Counted from the first letter of the stretch, positions 34,183-43,551 are shown. The stretch: DNA of 64,000 bases from Rugosimonospora acidiphila (GCF_039543385.1 NZ_BAABJQ010000017.1:62001-126000); one strand, 5' to 3'. The notes: a model not told the origin generated them from the letters alone. Translations and numbers: made by a program.

Positions 34183-35523
34183 TCAGCCGAGCAGGCACTG
34201 GTAGAGGATGCAGTCCGGCTTCTGCGCCGGCGGCGGGGTGGCGGGCATATACGGGTCGAGCAGCGTGAACTCGTTCTCATTGGCCGGCTCGATCGCCGCG
34301 CTGGCCGGTTCCATCTGCAGGGCGTCGCCATCGCGCGCGCTCAGCGTCGACGTTTCCATGAGCACCGGCGAGTCCGGGCTGGTGCCCAGCGCGAGGTTGT
34401 AGATGTGGTAGTTGTCCCACCACGCCGAGGTCCACTGGTCCACCACGGTGTAATCCAGGCTGACGAACGCCCACAACTGGTTGGGCTGGTTGACCGCGTT
34501 GGGGTCGCAGCCGTATTGCTCCACCGGCAGGTTCGGCTGCCCGATCCGGTCGCCCGGGACCTCCAGGCAGGTCACGTTCGACCAGTCCCGGTTCTCCGCG
34601 TGCATGATCTTCACCAGTTGCACGCTGTAGGGCACGCCATTCGCGGACACCTCCGGCACGGTCTGGCCGACCGGTTTGATGTAGAGGCTCTGGTTGTCGG
34701 TCGACGGGTTGTGCGCCCCGTAGAGCTGGAGGTTGGTGCCCCAGCTCGTGCTGTACGCGGGTACGTCGAGCACCTCGTTCTGAGCGCCGTACACGCTGAT
34801 GAGGTTGCGGTGGCCGAACATGGTGGCCGGATCGGTGGTGCAGGACAGGTCGAACGCGATCGACGACACCTGGATCGTGCTCGGCAGCGGGACGCCGTCC
34901 AGGCTGCTGCCGAAGGTGTACTGGAAGCAGGCACCCTGGTAGTTGATGTCGGCATAGAAGGCGACGGTACGTCCGGCCAGGTTCGCGCCGATCGCGTAGA
35001 CGGCGGCGTCATTGAATCCGATCTGCCGCAGGTCTCCATTGTTGTGCGTGATGACCGGCAGCCGGGTGTCGTTGTACACGCCCTCGAGAGTCAGCCGGGG
35101 CGTGGGATCGGCGGGCTCGCCCTGAGCGCCGCAGCCGCCGGGCGTGGTGGTGAACCGGATCGACGAAGCGGTGTTCGGGCCGATGTACGTACCGGCCAGG
35201 TTCCACACGTTGTGCGCGAACTCCTCGCACCGGCCACCGTAGTTCGGCTGGTCGTAGACGAGGGCGTAGACCGTGGTGTGGACGTCGTTGGCCATGACCC
35301 GGACCTGGTAGACGTGGTTGTCGAAGATGCCCGGCGTGTAGCCCGGAATCGCGGCGAGGTCCGGGGTGTCCCCGGTCAACTCGACACAGACCGGGATGTA
35401 CGACGGGGTGTCACAGATGTCGATCAGCGGCGTACCGGCGGCGTGAGCCGGGACGGCGACACCCAGCAGCGCGGTGACGGCAGCCAGCAGTCCGATGAGG
35501 CCGATCCTCCAACGGGTGATCAC
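34183..35523 (-). CDS. Secreted protein with two beta/gamma-crystallin-like segments
   Basis: 446 residues with a signal peptide (LIGLLAAVTALLGVAVPAHA). Two regions match beta/gamma-crystallin motifs: VYALVYDQPNYGGRCEEF with GPNTASSIRF, and VAFYADINYQGACFQYTF with IQVSSIAF; both have the Y/F-x-G signature. The second half (WSNVTCLEVPG, LWAFVSLDYTVVDQWTSAWW, LYIKPV) could be a ricin-type lectin-like domain, but this is weaker. The C-terminus is proline-rich with a Cys pair. Likely a calcium-binding or carbohydrate-associated extracellular protein. Confidence 0.72.
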   Translation of the reverse strand: MITRWRIGLIGLLAAVTALLGVAVPAHAAGTPLIDICDTPSYIPVCVELTGDTPDLAAIPGYTPGIFDNHVYQVRVMANDVHTTVYALVYDQPNYGGRCEEFAHNVWNLAGTYIGPNTASSIRFTTTPGGCGAQGEPADPTPRLTLEGVYNDTRLPVITHNNGDLRQIGFNDAAVYAIGANLAGRTVAFYADINYQGACFQYTFGSSLDGVPLPSTIQVSSIAFDLSCTTDPATMFGHRNLISVYGAQNEVLDVPAYSTSWGTNLQLYGAHNPSTDNQSLYIKPVGQTVPEVSANGVPYSVQLVKIMHAENRDWSNVTCLEVPGDRIGQPNLPVEQYGCDPNAVNQPNQLWAFVSLDYTVVDQWTSAWWDNYHIYNLALGTSPDSPVLMETSTLSARDGDALQMEPASAAIEPANENEFTLLDPYMPATPPPAQKPDCILYQCLLG

Positions 35524-35677
35524 GGAGAGTACCTTTCAGGGGTGACGTAGCCGTTTCCGGTCTACGCAGCGTCAGCAGGACGCACCCATCGTGCGGGTTG
35601 GAGATGGTCGAACCCTGTCCTCGACCTGACACACGTGGCGTTAGTCAGGTCTCTTAAATAATCCACGTCGGCATGTA

Positions 35678-35845
35678 TCAGAAGCCGTACCTGGACTTCA
35701 GGTCCGGGTGGCGGCTGCTGGTGATGCGGACCATCGCCCAGTGGGCCGTGGCTTCGTGGTGGGTGGGCAGGGCTTCGTAGCCGCGGGCGCGGCGGCGGTG
35801 TCTGGTGATCCGGGCCGGGCCGCGTTTCACGACCCAACATCGTGG
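35678..35845 (-). pseudogene. IS5-type transposase C-terminal fragment
   Basis: RCWVVKRGPARITRHRRRARGYEALP followed by HHEATAHWAMVRI is recognisably the last 50 residues of a DDE transposase of the IS5/IS402 group (consensus WVVER, then YE-x-LP-x2-HEA-x4-WAMI). The DDE core and N-terminus are absent, and I saw no terminal inverted repeat. Confidence 0.6.
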
Positions 35846-35847
35846 CA

Positions 35848-35990
35848 GGACAACGAATCCGCGCACCATCGCGCACCCGGGTCGAGTACCGGCTGACGCC
35901 GCTCGGCGAGGGCCCGCTTCCCGTGATGGACTCGGTGAGCGAGTGGGCGCGGCGGCACATCGGCGACATCGACGCCGCAAGCGTCAGCTA
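35848..35990 (+). pseudogene. HxlR-family regulator, C-terminal fragment
   Basis: RVEYRLTPLGEG followed by VMDSVSEWARRHI is the wing and last helix of HxlR winged-helix regulators. The N-terminal two thirds are missing and the point of loss coincides with the end of the transposase fragment, suggesting that the insertion or a later deletion removed it. Confidence 0.6.
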
Positions 35991-36111
35991 CGACTCGGTC
36001 ACTCGGACCGACCGGCGCCGCCAGCCACAAATCCCTCAGGCATTACACCAACGACGGGTGTGCCGGCCCGGTGGAAACCTGGCCAGCACACCCGTCTGGG
36101 TGCCTCGCGGC

Positions 36112-37032
36112 TCAGCCGAAGAAGACCGAGGCGACCTTGTTGTCGAAGTTGATGGTCGCCAGGTCGGACACGTCACCGTTGATGACCACCGACTCGCCCG
36201 TGCAGTTGGGCTGCGACCACAGCTTCAGCGAGCCGGGCGCCGCCACCGAGGACGCCACACCGGGGCGGCTGACGTTCTGGCAGCCGCTGCCGGCCACCCC
36301 CTGCGAGGCCCCGTTGTCGCTGAAGTTGGCGTCGTCGAACAGCACGGCCGTGGTGGCCGGCTGGGCGGCCGACGCGCTGGGGGTCGGCTGACCGGCGTTG
36401 TCGGCGGGCGCACCGGCCTTTCCACCGGTCGGGGTCACGCCGAACCAGGTGCCGCCGAAGCCCTGGCCGAGGGTGTCACCGCGCTTGGTGTCGTTGGCGA
36501 AGCGGTAGACCGGCCAGCCGTCGATGCTGACCTGGCGGGTGCCGTCGGCCCGGGTGATGGTGCCGACCGCCGCCTGATCGATGCCCGCGATGAAGATTTT
36601 CCCACCCGGGTCGATGGTGACCGGAGGCCACATCGTCGCGCAGGTGTCGTTGCAGTTCGAGGTGGAGTTCGGGATGTCCTTGTCGAAGCGGTAGAGGGTC
36701 AGCCCCGCGCCGTTGACGACGACCGGGTCGAGGTTGCCGGCCGAGCTGGCCGTCAGCTGGACCCACTTCGGCGCCAGTTGGGCTGCCGCGCCGATCGGTT
36801 CACCCCCATTCGGCATCGCCCAGTCGCCGGTACCCATCGGGGCGTTGTTGGATTTCGCGGTGCCCGACAGCAGCGACAGATCGCTGGTACCCGCCGGGGC
36901 CTGCGCGCTGGCCGGCGGCGGGGCGGCGACCTGAGCCGCGGGCACGATCGGGGCGGCCTGGCAGGCCGACAGCAACGCCACCGCACCGGCGGCGAGGAGG
37001 GCAGCGAGGGGCACTACGTGCTTGCGCAACAT
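36112..37032 (-). CDS. PF03640 lipoprotein fused to a beta/gamma-crystallin-like domain
   Basis: 306 residues from ATG 37032 (GGAG eight bases upstream). Lipobox VALLSAC. After a long Ala/Pro tether comes the PF03640 pair (GLTLYRFDKDI, NCNDTCATMWPPV, RQVSIDGWPVYRFAND, GTWFGVTPTG). A second linker leads to an extra C-terminal domain absent in the other two paralogues: TAVLFDDANFSDNG, then VASSV, SLKLWSQPNCTGESVVI and NKVASVFFG, which reads as a beta/gamma-crystallin fold. The pairing of these two domains echoes the separate crystallin-like protein at 34183. Confidence 0.8.
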   Translation of the reverse strand: MLRKHVVPLAALLAAGAVALLSACQAAPIVPAAQVAAPPPASAQAPAGTSDLSLLSGTAKSNNAPMGTGDWAMPNGGEPIGAAAQLAPKWVQLTASSAGNLDPVVVNGAGLTLYRFDKDIPNSTSNCNDTCATMWPPVTIDPGGKIFIAGIDQAAVGTITRADGTRQVSIDGWPVYRFANDTKRGDTLGQGFGGTWFGVTPTGGKAGAPADNAGQPTPSASAAQPATTAVLFDDANFSDNGASQGVAGSGCQNVSRPGVASSVAAPGSLKLWSQPNCTGESVVINGDVSDLATINFDNKVASVFFG

Positions 37033-37383
37033 CGGGATTTCTCCAGTGTCTGGCGGTGGTTCCGGGTCCGTCCGGAGCCGTTCGCAGTCCACACGGAGCG
37101 CGATCCCAACCGGTTCAGCCGCGCGTCCGGCCGTTTGCGCCGCGCGATGTGGGCGTGGTTGAGGCGGCTCTGTCCGCGCATGGCGGTGGCTTGGTCGTCA
37201 CGGATGGCGGTGAGGTTGCCGACGATGCGGTGCGGGACCTGGTGGAGGTGCGGATTTCGTTCCCGGACCCATCGGCTGAGGTCGTGCCCTACCACAGCGT
37301 CGGTGATTTGAATAACCGATATTGTAGATAGTAAGTTCCTCCGTGTCCGACTAGGACGGTCATAGTGGATCGGAGGAGATTTG
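37033..37383. other. 351-bp intergenic region
   Basis: A minus-strand stretch (about 37060-37330) can be translated without stops but matches no family I know. The last part before 37384 is AT-rich for this genome (AATAACCGATATTGTAGATAG) and should contain the promoter of the propeller gene. Confidence 0.4.
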
Positions 37384-38481
37384 TTGAGATTGCAACGCTG
37401 GGGCCGGGTAGCGACGGCGGTCAGTGTGCTCGCTGGGTTGGTGGCCGTGGGGGGACCCGCGTACGCGCAGTCGACGGCGGCGAGCCCGGCTGCCGTTCCC
37501 GGCACCTGGACGGTTACCGAGATCGAGGACAATCCGCCGGGGTTGTGGGGCGTGACCGAGTACGACTACATCGAACCGACGTCCTCCGGTGACGTGCTGA
37601 TGGCGTCGGAGGACAGCCCATACCAGCCCGACTATCGCCAGCCCATCCGCTGCTGGAACGGCTCGACCTGGACCTTCATCCCGGAGCCCGGACCCGGTTT
37701 CCCGGCCGCGTCGGGCCACCGCCAGTACGGTGCCCTCGGCGGCGCCTCCTGCTCCGACTTCTGGGTCTTCGGCGCCGCGAGTGCTCCGAAGCGGTGGCAC
37801 TGGGACGGCAGCTTCTGGCAGAGCGCGGCGATGAGCACCACCGACCCGGTGTGGAGCGTCAAAGCCTTCGCCGCCAACGACATCTGGGCCTTTACGTTGA
37901 ACGGCCAGGGCCTGCATTTCGACGGCAGCACCTGGCGACAGGTCAGCATGCCGCCGATCGACGTCAAGAACGTGGTGGGCCGGTCGGGCACCGACTTCTG
38001 GGCGATGGGGACGACCCCGGTCGATGCGCACCCCTACGGCAACGCGGCGTACCGGTGGAACGGTACGACCTGGACGAAGGGTTCGGTGCCCTCGACGTAC
38101 AAGGGCTACTACATCTACGGTTCGTTGGGCCCGAACAACGACGTGTACGAGTTCGGATTCTCGCTCGCCGACGGGTACCTGCGGTGGGACGGGACGAGCT
38201 GGCACCACGAAAAGGCGGGCAGCCTCACCAGTGGCATCGGCGGGGTCGCCTACGCCGCCGGAGCCCTGTGGGCCGCCAGCGGTAGTGGCTTCGCGCGCCT
38301 CTACAACGGCGCGTGGAGCATGGTGGCCGCCCCGCCGGTCGACGACCCGTATGGCATGGCGATCTACGGTCTGGCGGCCGACCCGCGTTCCCAGAGCGTC
38401 TTCGGCGGTGGGGTCGTCGGGTACGCGGAGAGCACCACCCAGCGCAAGATCGTCATCCAGAACATCGGGCAGACCGGCTGA
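37384..38481 (+). CDS. Secreted beta-propeller-like protein with W-x-G-x-x-W repeats
   Basis: 365 residues from TTG 37384, placed six bases after GGAGGA. Signal peptide: VATAVSVLAGLVAVGGPAYA. The mature protein has about six repeats of roughly 45 residues, each ending in a variant of hydrophobic-W/F-(D/N)-G-S/T-x-W: CWNGSTW, HWDGSFW, HFDGSTW, RWNGTTW, RWDGTSW, LYNGAW. This periodicity is that of a beta-propeller. Ligand unknown; such exported propellers often bind sugars or proteins. The rare TTG start may limit expression. Confidence 0.78.
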   Translation: MRLQRWGRVATAVSVLAGLVAVGGPAYAQSTAASPAAVPGTWTVTEIEDNPPGLWGVTEYDYIEPTSSGDVLMASEDSPYQPDYRQPIRCWNGSTWTFIPEPGPGFPAASGHRQYGALGGASCSDFWVFGAASAPKRWHWDGSFWQSAAMSTTDPVWSVKAFAANDIWAFTLNGQGLHFDGSTWRQVSMPPIDVKNVVGRSGTDFWAMGTTPVDAHPYGNAAYRWNGTTWTKGSVPSTYKGYYIYGSLGPNNDVYEFGFSLADGYLRWDGTSWHHEKAGSLTSGIGGVAYAAGALWAASGSGFARLYNGAWSMVAAPPVDDPYGMAIYGLAADPRSQSVFGGGVVGYAESTTQRKIVIQNIGQTG

Positions 38482-38515
38482 CCCCGAAACCGCCGGTCCA
38501 CTCGGGACGGTGCCG

Positions 38516-38542
38516 GCGGTAGGCCACTCGTCGGCCTACCGC
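38516..38542 (+). terminator. Terminator after the propeller gene
   Basis: GCGGTAGGCC (38516-38525) pairs perfectly with GGCCTACCGC (38533-38542), 35 bases after the stop. Confidence 0.7.
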
Positions 38543-38560
38543 TGACCCGTTTCCGTGATT

Positions 38561-38594
38561 GCCCCGCACGCCGCTCATGACCGGCGTGCGGGGC
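38561..38594 (-). terminator. Terminator after the amidase gene
   Basis: GCCCCGCACGCC (38561-38572) pairs perfectly with GGCGTGCGGGGC (38583-38594), just beyond the 3' end of the minus-strand amidase gene. Confidence 0.7.
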
Positions 38595-38602
38595 AAACCC
38601 AT

Positions 38603-41600
38603 TCAGCCGCAGCGCAGTTCGACCGCGACCGGCGTCTCGGCCGTGCGTAGCGCGGCGGCCTGATTTCCGGTGAGCTTGCCGCGCCCACCGGTATCCCTGC
38701 CGATCTGCCGGTCCAGGTCGTCCAGCGCTCGGCAGGCGGCCGGCGGCGAGCCCAGCGCGCGCACGACCCCATTCACCCCCTGGGTCAGCTCCCGGGCCAC
38801 CGACTTGTCCAGGCCCATGGCCGCGACGCTCGTCGCGAGGGCGGGCAGCGCGACCTCCGGCCGCAGTTGCCTATCGCCCGGGTTGCACAGCTCTCCGGTG
38901 AAGAACGTGCTGCCCGGTACGCACCGCCACATACTCGGGTTGGTGTCGCTGGGCGCCAGCCGCACCTGCGTCGCCTGCTCCAGCGCGTACCCGTCGGCCA
39001 GCAGCCGGGCCTCGCTGAACGCCGTGCCGACCAGGGTCACGCCGACCGGGTCGTGGCCCGAGGAGCTGTCGGTGGCGCCGTATCCGGCCGGGATCGTCAG
39101 GGCCGGGTAGCCGGCCCGGTCCGCGATCCCGATCGTGGCATCGCCGTTGGGCACCATGATGGCGTCCACGTCGTCGCTCGGATCGTCCGGCGTGCCGCCG
39201 TCCACAATGGAGTCGATGGCGGCCCGGGTCGACGCCTGGCCGGCGGTCAGGTTCGCCGCGTACTGCGCCGCGGTCGCCGGATCCGACAGGTTGACGGACT
39301 GCGCGGCGACCAGCTCACCCTGCTGGTATTTCAGTCCCTCCACCGGGTGGGCGTTGTTATAGGCGATGATCTGTTGCAGCGACTTGGCCCCCGGGCCGGG
39401 GATGCCGGACAGGTAGGCGTTGAGGTCGCGCTGGTACTCGCTGGACACGATGCTCGGCGGGTTCGGGCTCGGCGCCGGCACGCTCACCGGCACCACGGTG
39501 GCTCCCTGCGCCTTAAGCGCGGCGACCATCGCCGCGTACGGCGCGGCCGAACTCGTCACCACCGCGATCCGCTTGCCCTGCAGCGCATCGGCGCGCAGCC
39601 CGGCGGTGTAGTCGGGCACCGGCGGGGCGTGCAGGGTGGCCGGGTCCTTCGGGTCCGGGCCGGCGATGGCGGCCAGTTCGGTGGCCACGTCGCCGACCGT
39701 GCGCCCGATCGGACCGGGGGAGTCCTGCGACTTCGCCACCGGCAGCACGCCGGCGCGGCTGACCAGGCCGACGGTCGGCTTGAGACCGACCACGCCGGCG
39801 GCGCCGGCCGGCGCGATCAGCTGTGCCGTGTCGGTCGACGTCTCCATGCCGACGGTGATCGCCGCCAGGCCCGCCGCGGTGGCGGCCGCGGAGCCGCCGG
39901 ACGAGCCCGCCGGTGTCTTGTCGGTATCCGAGGCGACCAGCACCTGACCGCCCAGCGACGAGTACCCCTCCGGCAGGTTGGTGTCGAAGACGCCGTTCAG
40001 CTCCGTGACGTTGGTCTTGCCCAGCACGATGGCGCCGGCCGCGCGCAGCCTCGCCACGATCGCCGAGTCGTCCCGTGGCGTCGAATTCTGCAGGGCGATC
40101 GAACCGCCGGTGGTCGGCATGCCGCGCGCGTCGATCGAATCGTCCAGCAGCACGGGCAGGCCGTACAGCGGGCCGTGTGGTTTCTTCTTGTCCTTGCGCT
40201 GCTTGTCCAGCGTCCGGGCGTCGTCGATGGCGTGCGAGTTGAGGTCACGCACGGCCTGGATGGCCGGCCCCTCCGCGTTGGTCAGCGCGATGCGGTACAG
40301 ATACTGGCGCACCAGCTGTTCGGAGGTCAGCGTGCCGGCGTTCAGCCGGGCCTCGAGGCTGGTCGCGGACTCGGTCTCCAGCGAGAACGGCAGCGCCTTC
40401 GGGGCGGTGCCGCCGAGCAGCTTCATCACCGCCTGGTAGTCCGGGTTGCAGGCGCCGCGCGCCGCGAACGGCTCGGCCGGCGTGGTGTGCGCGCACCGGT
40501 ACAGGCTCGGATCCACCATGCTCGCCGGTTGGCGCAGCTTGGTGGCCTGCTCGATGACGTACCCGACGCCGATCAGGTTGCGCTCGTCGTAGGCGTTGCC
40601 GTTGACCGAGACGTTGAGCGTGCGGCGGGTCGTCGCGTTGTAACCCATCGGGATGGTCATCTGCGGGTACCCGGCCTGCGGCCCGCTGGGCACCGAGCCG
40701 AGGATCGCGATGACCGGGTCGGCGGCCTGGGTCGGGTCGGAGTTCGGGTAGTCCATCATGTCGTCGATGGCCTTGTGGTAGGCCGTCTTGCGGACCGGCA
40801 GGTTGGTGCGGAACTGCGTCTCGTTGGCCCCGCCCGGCGTGATGTCGGCCTGGGACTCGGAAAGGTGCTGGCTGTTGCCGAACTTCAACGACTGCTGGGC
40901 GTTGGCCTGGTTGTCGACGACCTCCTGGGCCAGCGACTGGATCGGCGCCTGCGGCCCGAGCCGGGCGTAGTACTCATCGATCGTCTTGTGCTGCTCGTAC
41001 CCGTTGGGCAGGCTCGGTATCGTGCCGACGCTGGTGCTCGGGCGCGGCACCATGATCGCTCCGGCGGCCGTCAGCGCGTCGTAGGCCAGCTTCAGCGGGC
41101 TGCCGTCGGTGAGCGTCCCGTTGTAGCCGATCTCCTTACCCCGCACGAAATTCAGGTTCAGCGCCGACATGTAGTCCGGCACCGTGGCCGGCGGCGTCGG
41201 GATGACGCCGGCGGCGAGGTAGTCGGGGCCGAAGACGTCGCGGTACTCCTTGTCGGCGTCCGGATCGGGGCCGGCGATGGACTGCAGCGTCATGGCCGCG
41301 TCGGTCACGGAGCGGGCCATCGGGCCGGCGGTGTCCTGGGAGGCGTCGATCGGCGCGATGCCGTAGCCGGGTACCAACCCGACGGTGGGCCGCAGGCCGA
41401 CCAGACCCTGGGTGCTGGACGGGCTGATGATGGAGCCGGACGTCTCGGTACCGATGCCCAGCGTCGCCATCGCGGAGGCCATCGCCGCGCCGGTACCGGA
41501 GGAGGAGCCGCTCGGGTTCTGGTCCGCGTCGATCCCGTTGAGTACCTGACCGGTGAGATTGGAGAACCCTGAGGGCTGGCTGCCGAAGCTGTTGGCGAAC

Positions 41601-42103
41601 TCCGATAGGCCCACCTTGCCGAGAATCACCACTCCGTGCGCGCGCAACTTCTTCGTGATGCCCGCGTCCGTGGCCGGGTACGAGTCGCGCAGCGAGTAGT
41701 TGCCGGCCGAGGTGTACATCCCCTTGACGTCGATGAGGTCCTTCATCAGGATCGGCAGGCCCTGCGCCGGCCCGAGGTGGTGGCCCTCGGCGCGTTCCCG
41801 GTCGGCGAGCGCGGCCTCCTTCAGCGCGTCCGGGTTCAGCTGAGTGACCGCGTTGAGTCCGGGACCCTGCTTGTTCAGGGCCTGGATGCGGTCGAGGTAG
41901 GCGCGGGTCAGCTGGACGGAGGTGAGTTTGCCCTCGGCCAGCATCTTTTCCGCCTGCGCGCCGGTCAGGGTCTCCAGGTTCAGGACGGGCGGCCGGTCGG
42001 GTGCCGGACCGTGAGCGGCGGCCGGGAGGGCCGGTACGGTGAGACTGAGCCCGACCGAGACCAGGACGCATGTCAGTCGACGGCGAGCGATGGATCTGCG
42101 CAC
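38603..42103 (-). CDS. Secreted tandem amidase, second domain degenerate
   Basis: 1166 residues with a signal peptide (LTCVLVSVGLSLTVPALPAAA). Two amidase-signature domains in series. The first keeps the Ser-cisSer-Lys apparatus: LMKDLIDV (Lys121), NPSGSSSGTGAA and GTETSGSI with Ser224 as likely nucleophile. The second has LLDDSIDA, where the Lys is Asp, and GMETSTDTAQ, where the glycine-serine of the nucleophile motif is lost; its PAGSSGGSAAA loop remains. So only the first domain is likely active and the second probably has a structural or binding role. A helical C-terminal tail follows (VALPALATSVAAMGLDKSV). It may hydrolyse extracellular amides or peptides. Confidence 0.87.
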   Translation of the reverse strand: MRRSIARRRLTCVLVSVGLSLTVPALPAAAHGPAPDRPPVLNLETLTGAQAEKMLAEGKLTSVQLTRAYLDRIQALNKQGPGLNAVTQLNPDALKEAALADRERAEGHHLGPAQGLPILMKDLIDVKGMYTSAGNYSLRDSYPATDAGITKKLRAHGVVILGKVGLSEFANSFGSQPSGFSNLTGQVLNGIDADQNPSGSSSGTGAAMASAMATLGIGTETSGSIISPSSTQGLVGLRPTVGLVPGYGIAPIDASQDTAGPMARSVTDAAMTLQSIAGPDPDADKEYRDVFGPDYLAAGVIPTPPATVPDYMSALNLNFVRGKEIGYNGTLTDGSPLKLAYDALTAAGAIMVPRPSTSVGTIPSLPNGYEQHKTIDEYYARLGPQAPIQSLAQEVVDNQANAQQSLKFGNSQHLSESQADITPGGANETQFRTNLPVRKTAYHKAIDDMMDYPNSDPTQAADPVIAILGSVPSGPQAGYPQMTIPMGYNATTRRTLNVSVNGNAYDERNLIGVGYVIEQATKLRQPASMVDPSLYRCAHTTPAEPFAARGACNPDYQAVMKLLGGTAPKALPFSLETESATSLEARLNAGTLTSEQLVRQYLYRIALTNAEGPAIQAVRDLNSHAIDDARTLDKQRKDKKKPHGPLYGLPVLLDDSIDARGMPTTGGSIALQNSTPRDDSAIVARLRAAGAIVLGKTNVTELNGVFDTNLPEGYSSLGGQVLVASDTDKTPAGSSGGSAAATAAGLAAITVGMETSTDTAQLIAPAGAAGVVGLKPTVGLVSRAGVLPVAKSQDSPGPIGRTVGDVATELAAIAGPDPKDPATLHAPPVPDYTAGLRADALQGKRIAVVTSSAAPYAAMVAALKAQGATVVPVSVPAPSPNPPSIVSSEYQRDLNAYLSGIPGPGAKSLQQIIAYNNAHPVEGLKYQQGELVAAQSVNLSDPATAAQYAANLTAGQASTRAAIDSIVDGGTPDDPSDDVDAIMVPNGDATIGIADRAGYPALTIPAGYGATDSSSGHDPVGVTLVGTAFSEARLLADGYALEQATQVRLAPSDTNPSMWRCVPGSTFFTGELCNPGDRQLRPEVALPALATSVAAMGLDKSVARELTQGVNGVVRALGSPPAACRALDDLDRQIGRDTGGRGKLTGNQAAALRTAETPVAVELRCG

Positions 42104-42269
42104 TTATCCTCCTTTGAGGGGGCGGGCGCGGACGTGACACCAGGAGCGTGCCGAGGGCCTGTTGCGCGGTCATATCCCCGGCGTTTCCGATCGATGACCA
42201 ACAATTCTTCCCATCGAAGGGCAACGACCGCAACCTCAGATCCAGCACCATTCGCCGATTGTGCCGGCC

Positions 42270-42533
42270 TCACTCCTCTAGCGTGTCCGCACAGAGCGCC
42301 AACTGGTCGTACACCACCAGGGCCGTGCGCTCGGGATCGTCGGGAGGGCAGACCAGCAGCGTGTGATGCGGGTTTGGCGTGTCGTCGAGGATGACAACGA
42401 ATGCGATCCCGGCCGGCAGGTCGGCCGGCCAGTCGATTTCGTCGGTGGGTTCCTCGACGAGGACCCGGGCGCGTCTGCCCCGCAGCCCCGTCTGGTCGTA
42501 GCGCAGCGGCGTAACACCCCGATGCTCAGTCAC
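42270..42533 (-). CDS. Hypothetical protein, 87 residues
   Basis: Starts at GTG 42533, preceded by GAGGAGGGAG. A compact soluble protein with two hydrophobic strands (IAFVVILDD and TALVVYDQLAL) and an acidic surface. Family not recognised. The strong ribosome-binding site favours a real gene. Confidence 0.6.
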   Translation of the reverse strand: MTEHRGVTPLRYDQTGLRGRRARVLVEEPTDEIDWPADLPAGIAFVVILDDTPNPHHTLLVCPPDDPERTALVVYDQLALCADTLEE

Positions 42534-42755
42534 GGCTGACTCCCTCCTCGCCCGACGTCCGGCATGTGCCGATGCCGCTTGGTCCGAGCGGACGCCGACC
42601 CACACGCTCCATGGGCTCTCGTGCGCCGATTCGTGGCCGCCTCCGACACGGCATCAAGTGTCCCGAAGTTGCCGGCCCGTTTCCACCGGTCGAACGCCGC
42701 GTGCCCGCCGTGCCGACCACCGCCGTGCTGGCCGCGATGCGGAATGGTTGCCGGG

Positions 42756-43313
42756 TCAGCGGCCGTGGGCGAGCCGCTCCACCTCGGCGAAGCTGACCAC
42801 CCGGTCGCACTCGTCGGGCGTCAGCTTGTTGAGCAGCGCCCGGGCGGCCTGTGCCTGCGGCGTGGTCGGCAGGTCCCCGGCGACCAGCGTGGGCAACAAA
42901 AGCTCGAAACCGGCACGGGCCCGCGCCGGGTAGCGCGAGCCCGCACGGGCGACCGCGAACGCGACGCGGATGGCGTGCTCGTTGCCCGGCGGTACGGCCG
43001 GCCGGTCCACCTCCCGCGCCGCGAACCGCACGCCGTGGTAATACGCGCACCGCCCACAATCGGCGGGTCCCCTGGTGAGAACCGAACCGCACTCCGGGCA
43101 CGCCAGCTGGTCGAGCGCCGCATCCACCACGCGCCAGTCGTACCCACCGGGGTCGTCGACCACGAGCCAGCACAGCGCCGCCTCGTCCGGCGAACCGGCG
43201 GCGACGTCCAGCTCCTCGCGCAGCCGCGCCCAGGCCAGTTCGACCTGCCGCTCGATGCGCTCGACCGTCTGGGCCAGGTGCGCGCTGCGCCAGCCCCGCG
43301 CGGAATCGGCCAT
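42756..43313 (-). CDS. Hypothetical protein with a zinc-ribbon
   Basis: 185 residues from ATG 43313. A helical first third (AQTVERIERQVELAWARL) is followed by a CPECG...CGRC motif that makes a four-Cys zinc ribbon, then VRFAAREVD and a helical C-terminus (ARALLNKLTPDECDRVVSFA). I do not recognise the family; regulators and nucleic-acid-binding proteins often have this kind of ribbon. The start is uncertain because no clear ribosome-binding site lies upstream. Confidence 0.6.
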   Translation of the reverse strand: MADSARGWRSAHLAQTVERIERQVELAWARLREELDVAAGSPDEAALCWLVVDDPGGYDWRVVDAALDQLACPECGSVLTRGPADCGRCAYYHGVRFAAREVDRPAVPPGNEHAIRVAFAVARAGSRYPARARAGFELLLPTLVAGDLPTTPQAQAARALLNKLTPDECDRVVSFAEVERLAHGR

Positions 43314-43551
43314 GGTCGCCAGTATTTCCGGTGGGCGAACACCACCGCGCCGGATCGCCGCCTGGCCTCGCGCCCGCACGGGCGGGGACGGCACGTTCCC
43401 GCCCGACGCCAGTCGGGGTGTCGGCGCCGGACGCAGCGACGGTCAGCGCGCCGGGTCTGGGGTCGGTTCGAGGTCGGCGAGGGTCTGGCGAAGCCACCGG
43501 ATTTCGGTGCGGCTCGTGGCGGTGGCGATGGTAGGTATAGGAGAGAAGGGC

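Noticed and set aside
37014..37532. Minus-strand frame with an apparently protein-like stretch (HQVPHRIVGNLTAIRDDQA)
   Set aside because: I considered a transposase remnant but could not match any family; it also overlaps the propeller start region. Left unassigned.
38867..41572. 901-codon open frame on the plus strand opposite the amidase gene
   Set aside because: Same reason: no recognisable domain, and the amidase on the other strand is unambiguous.
42534..42755. Possible transposase-like fragment between two hypothetical genes
   Set aside because: Short plus-strand frame without catalytic or conserved blocks; not enough to call.
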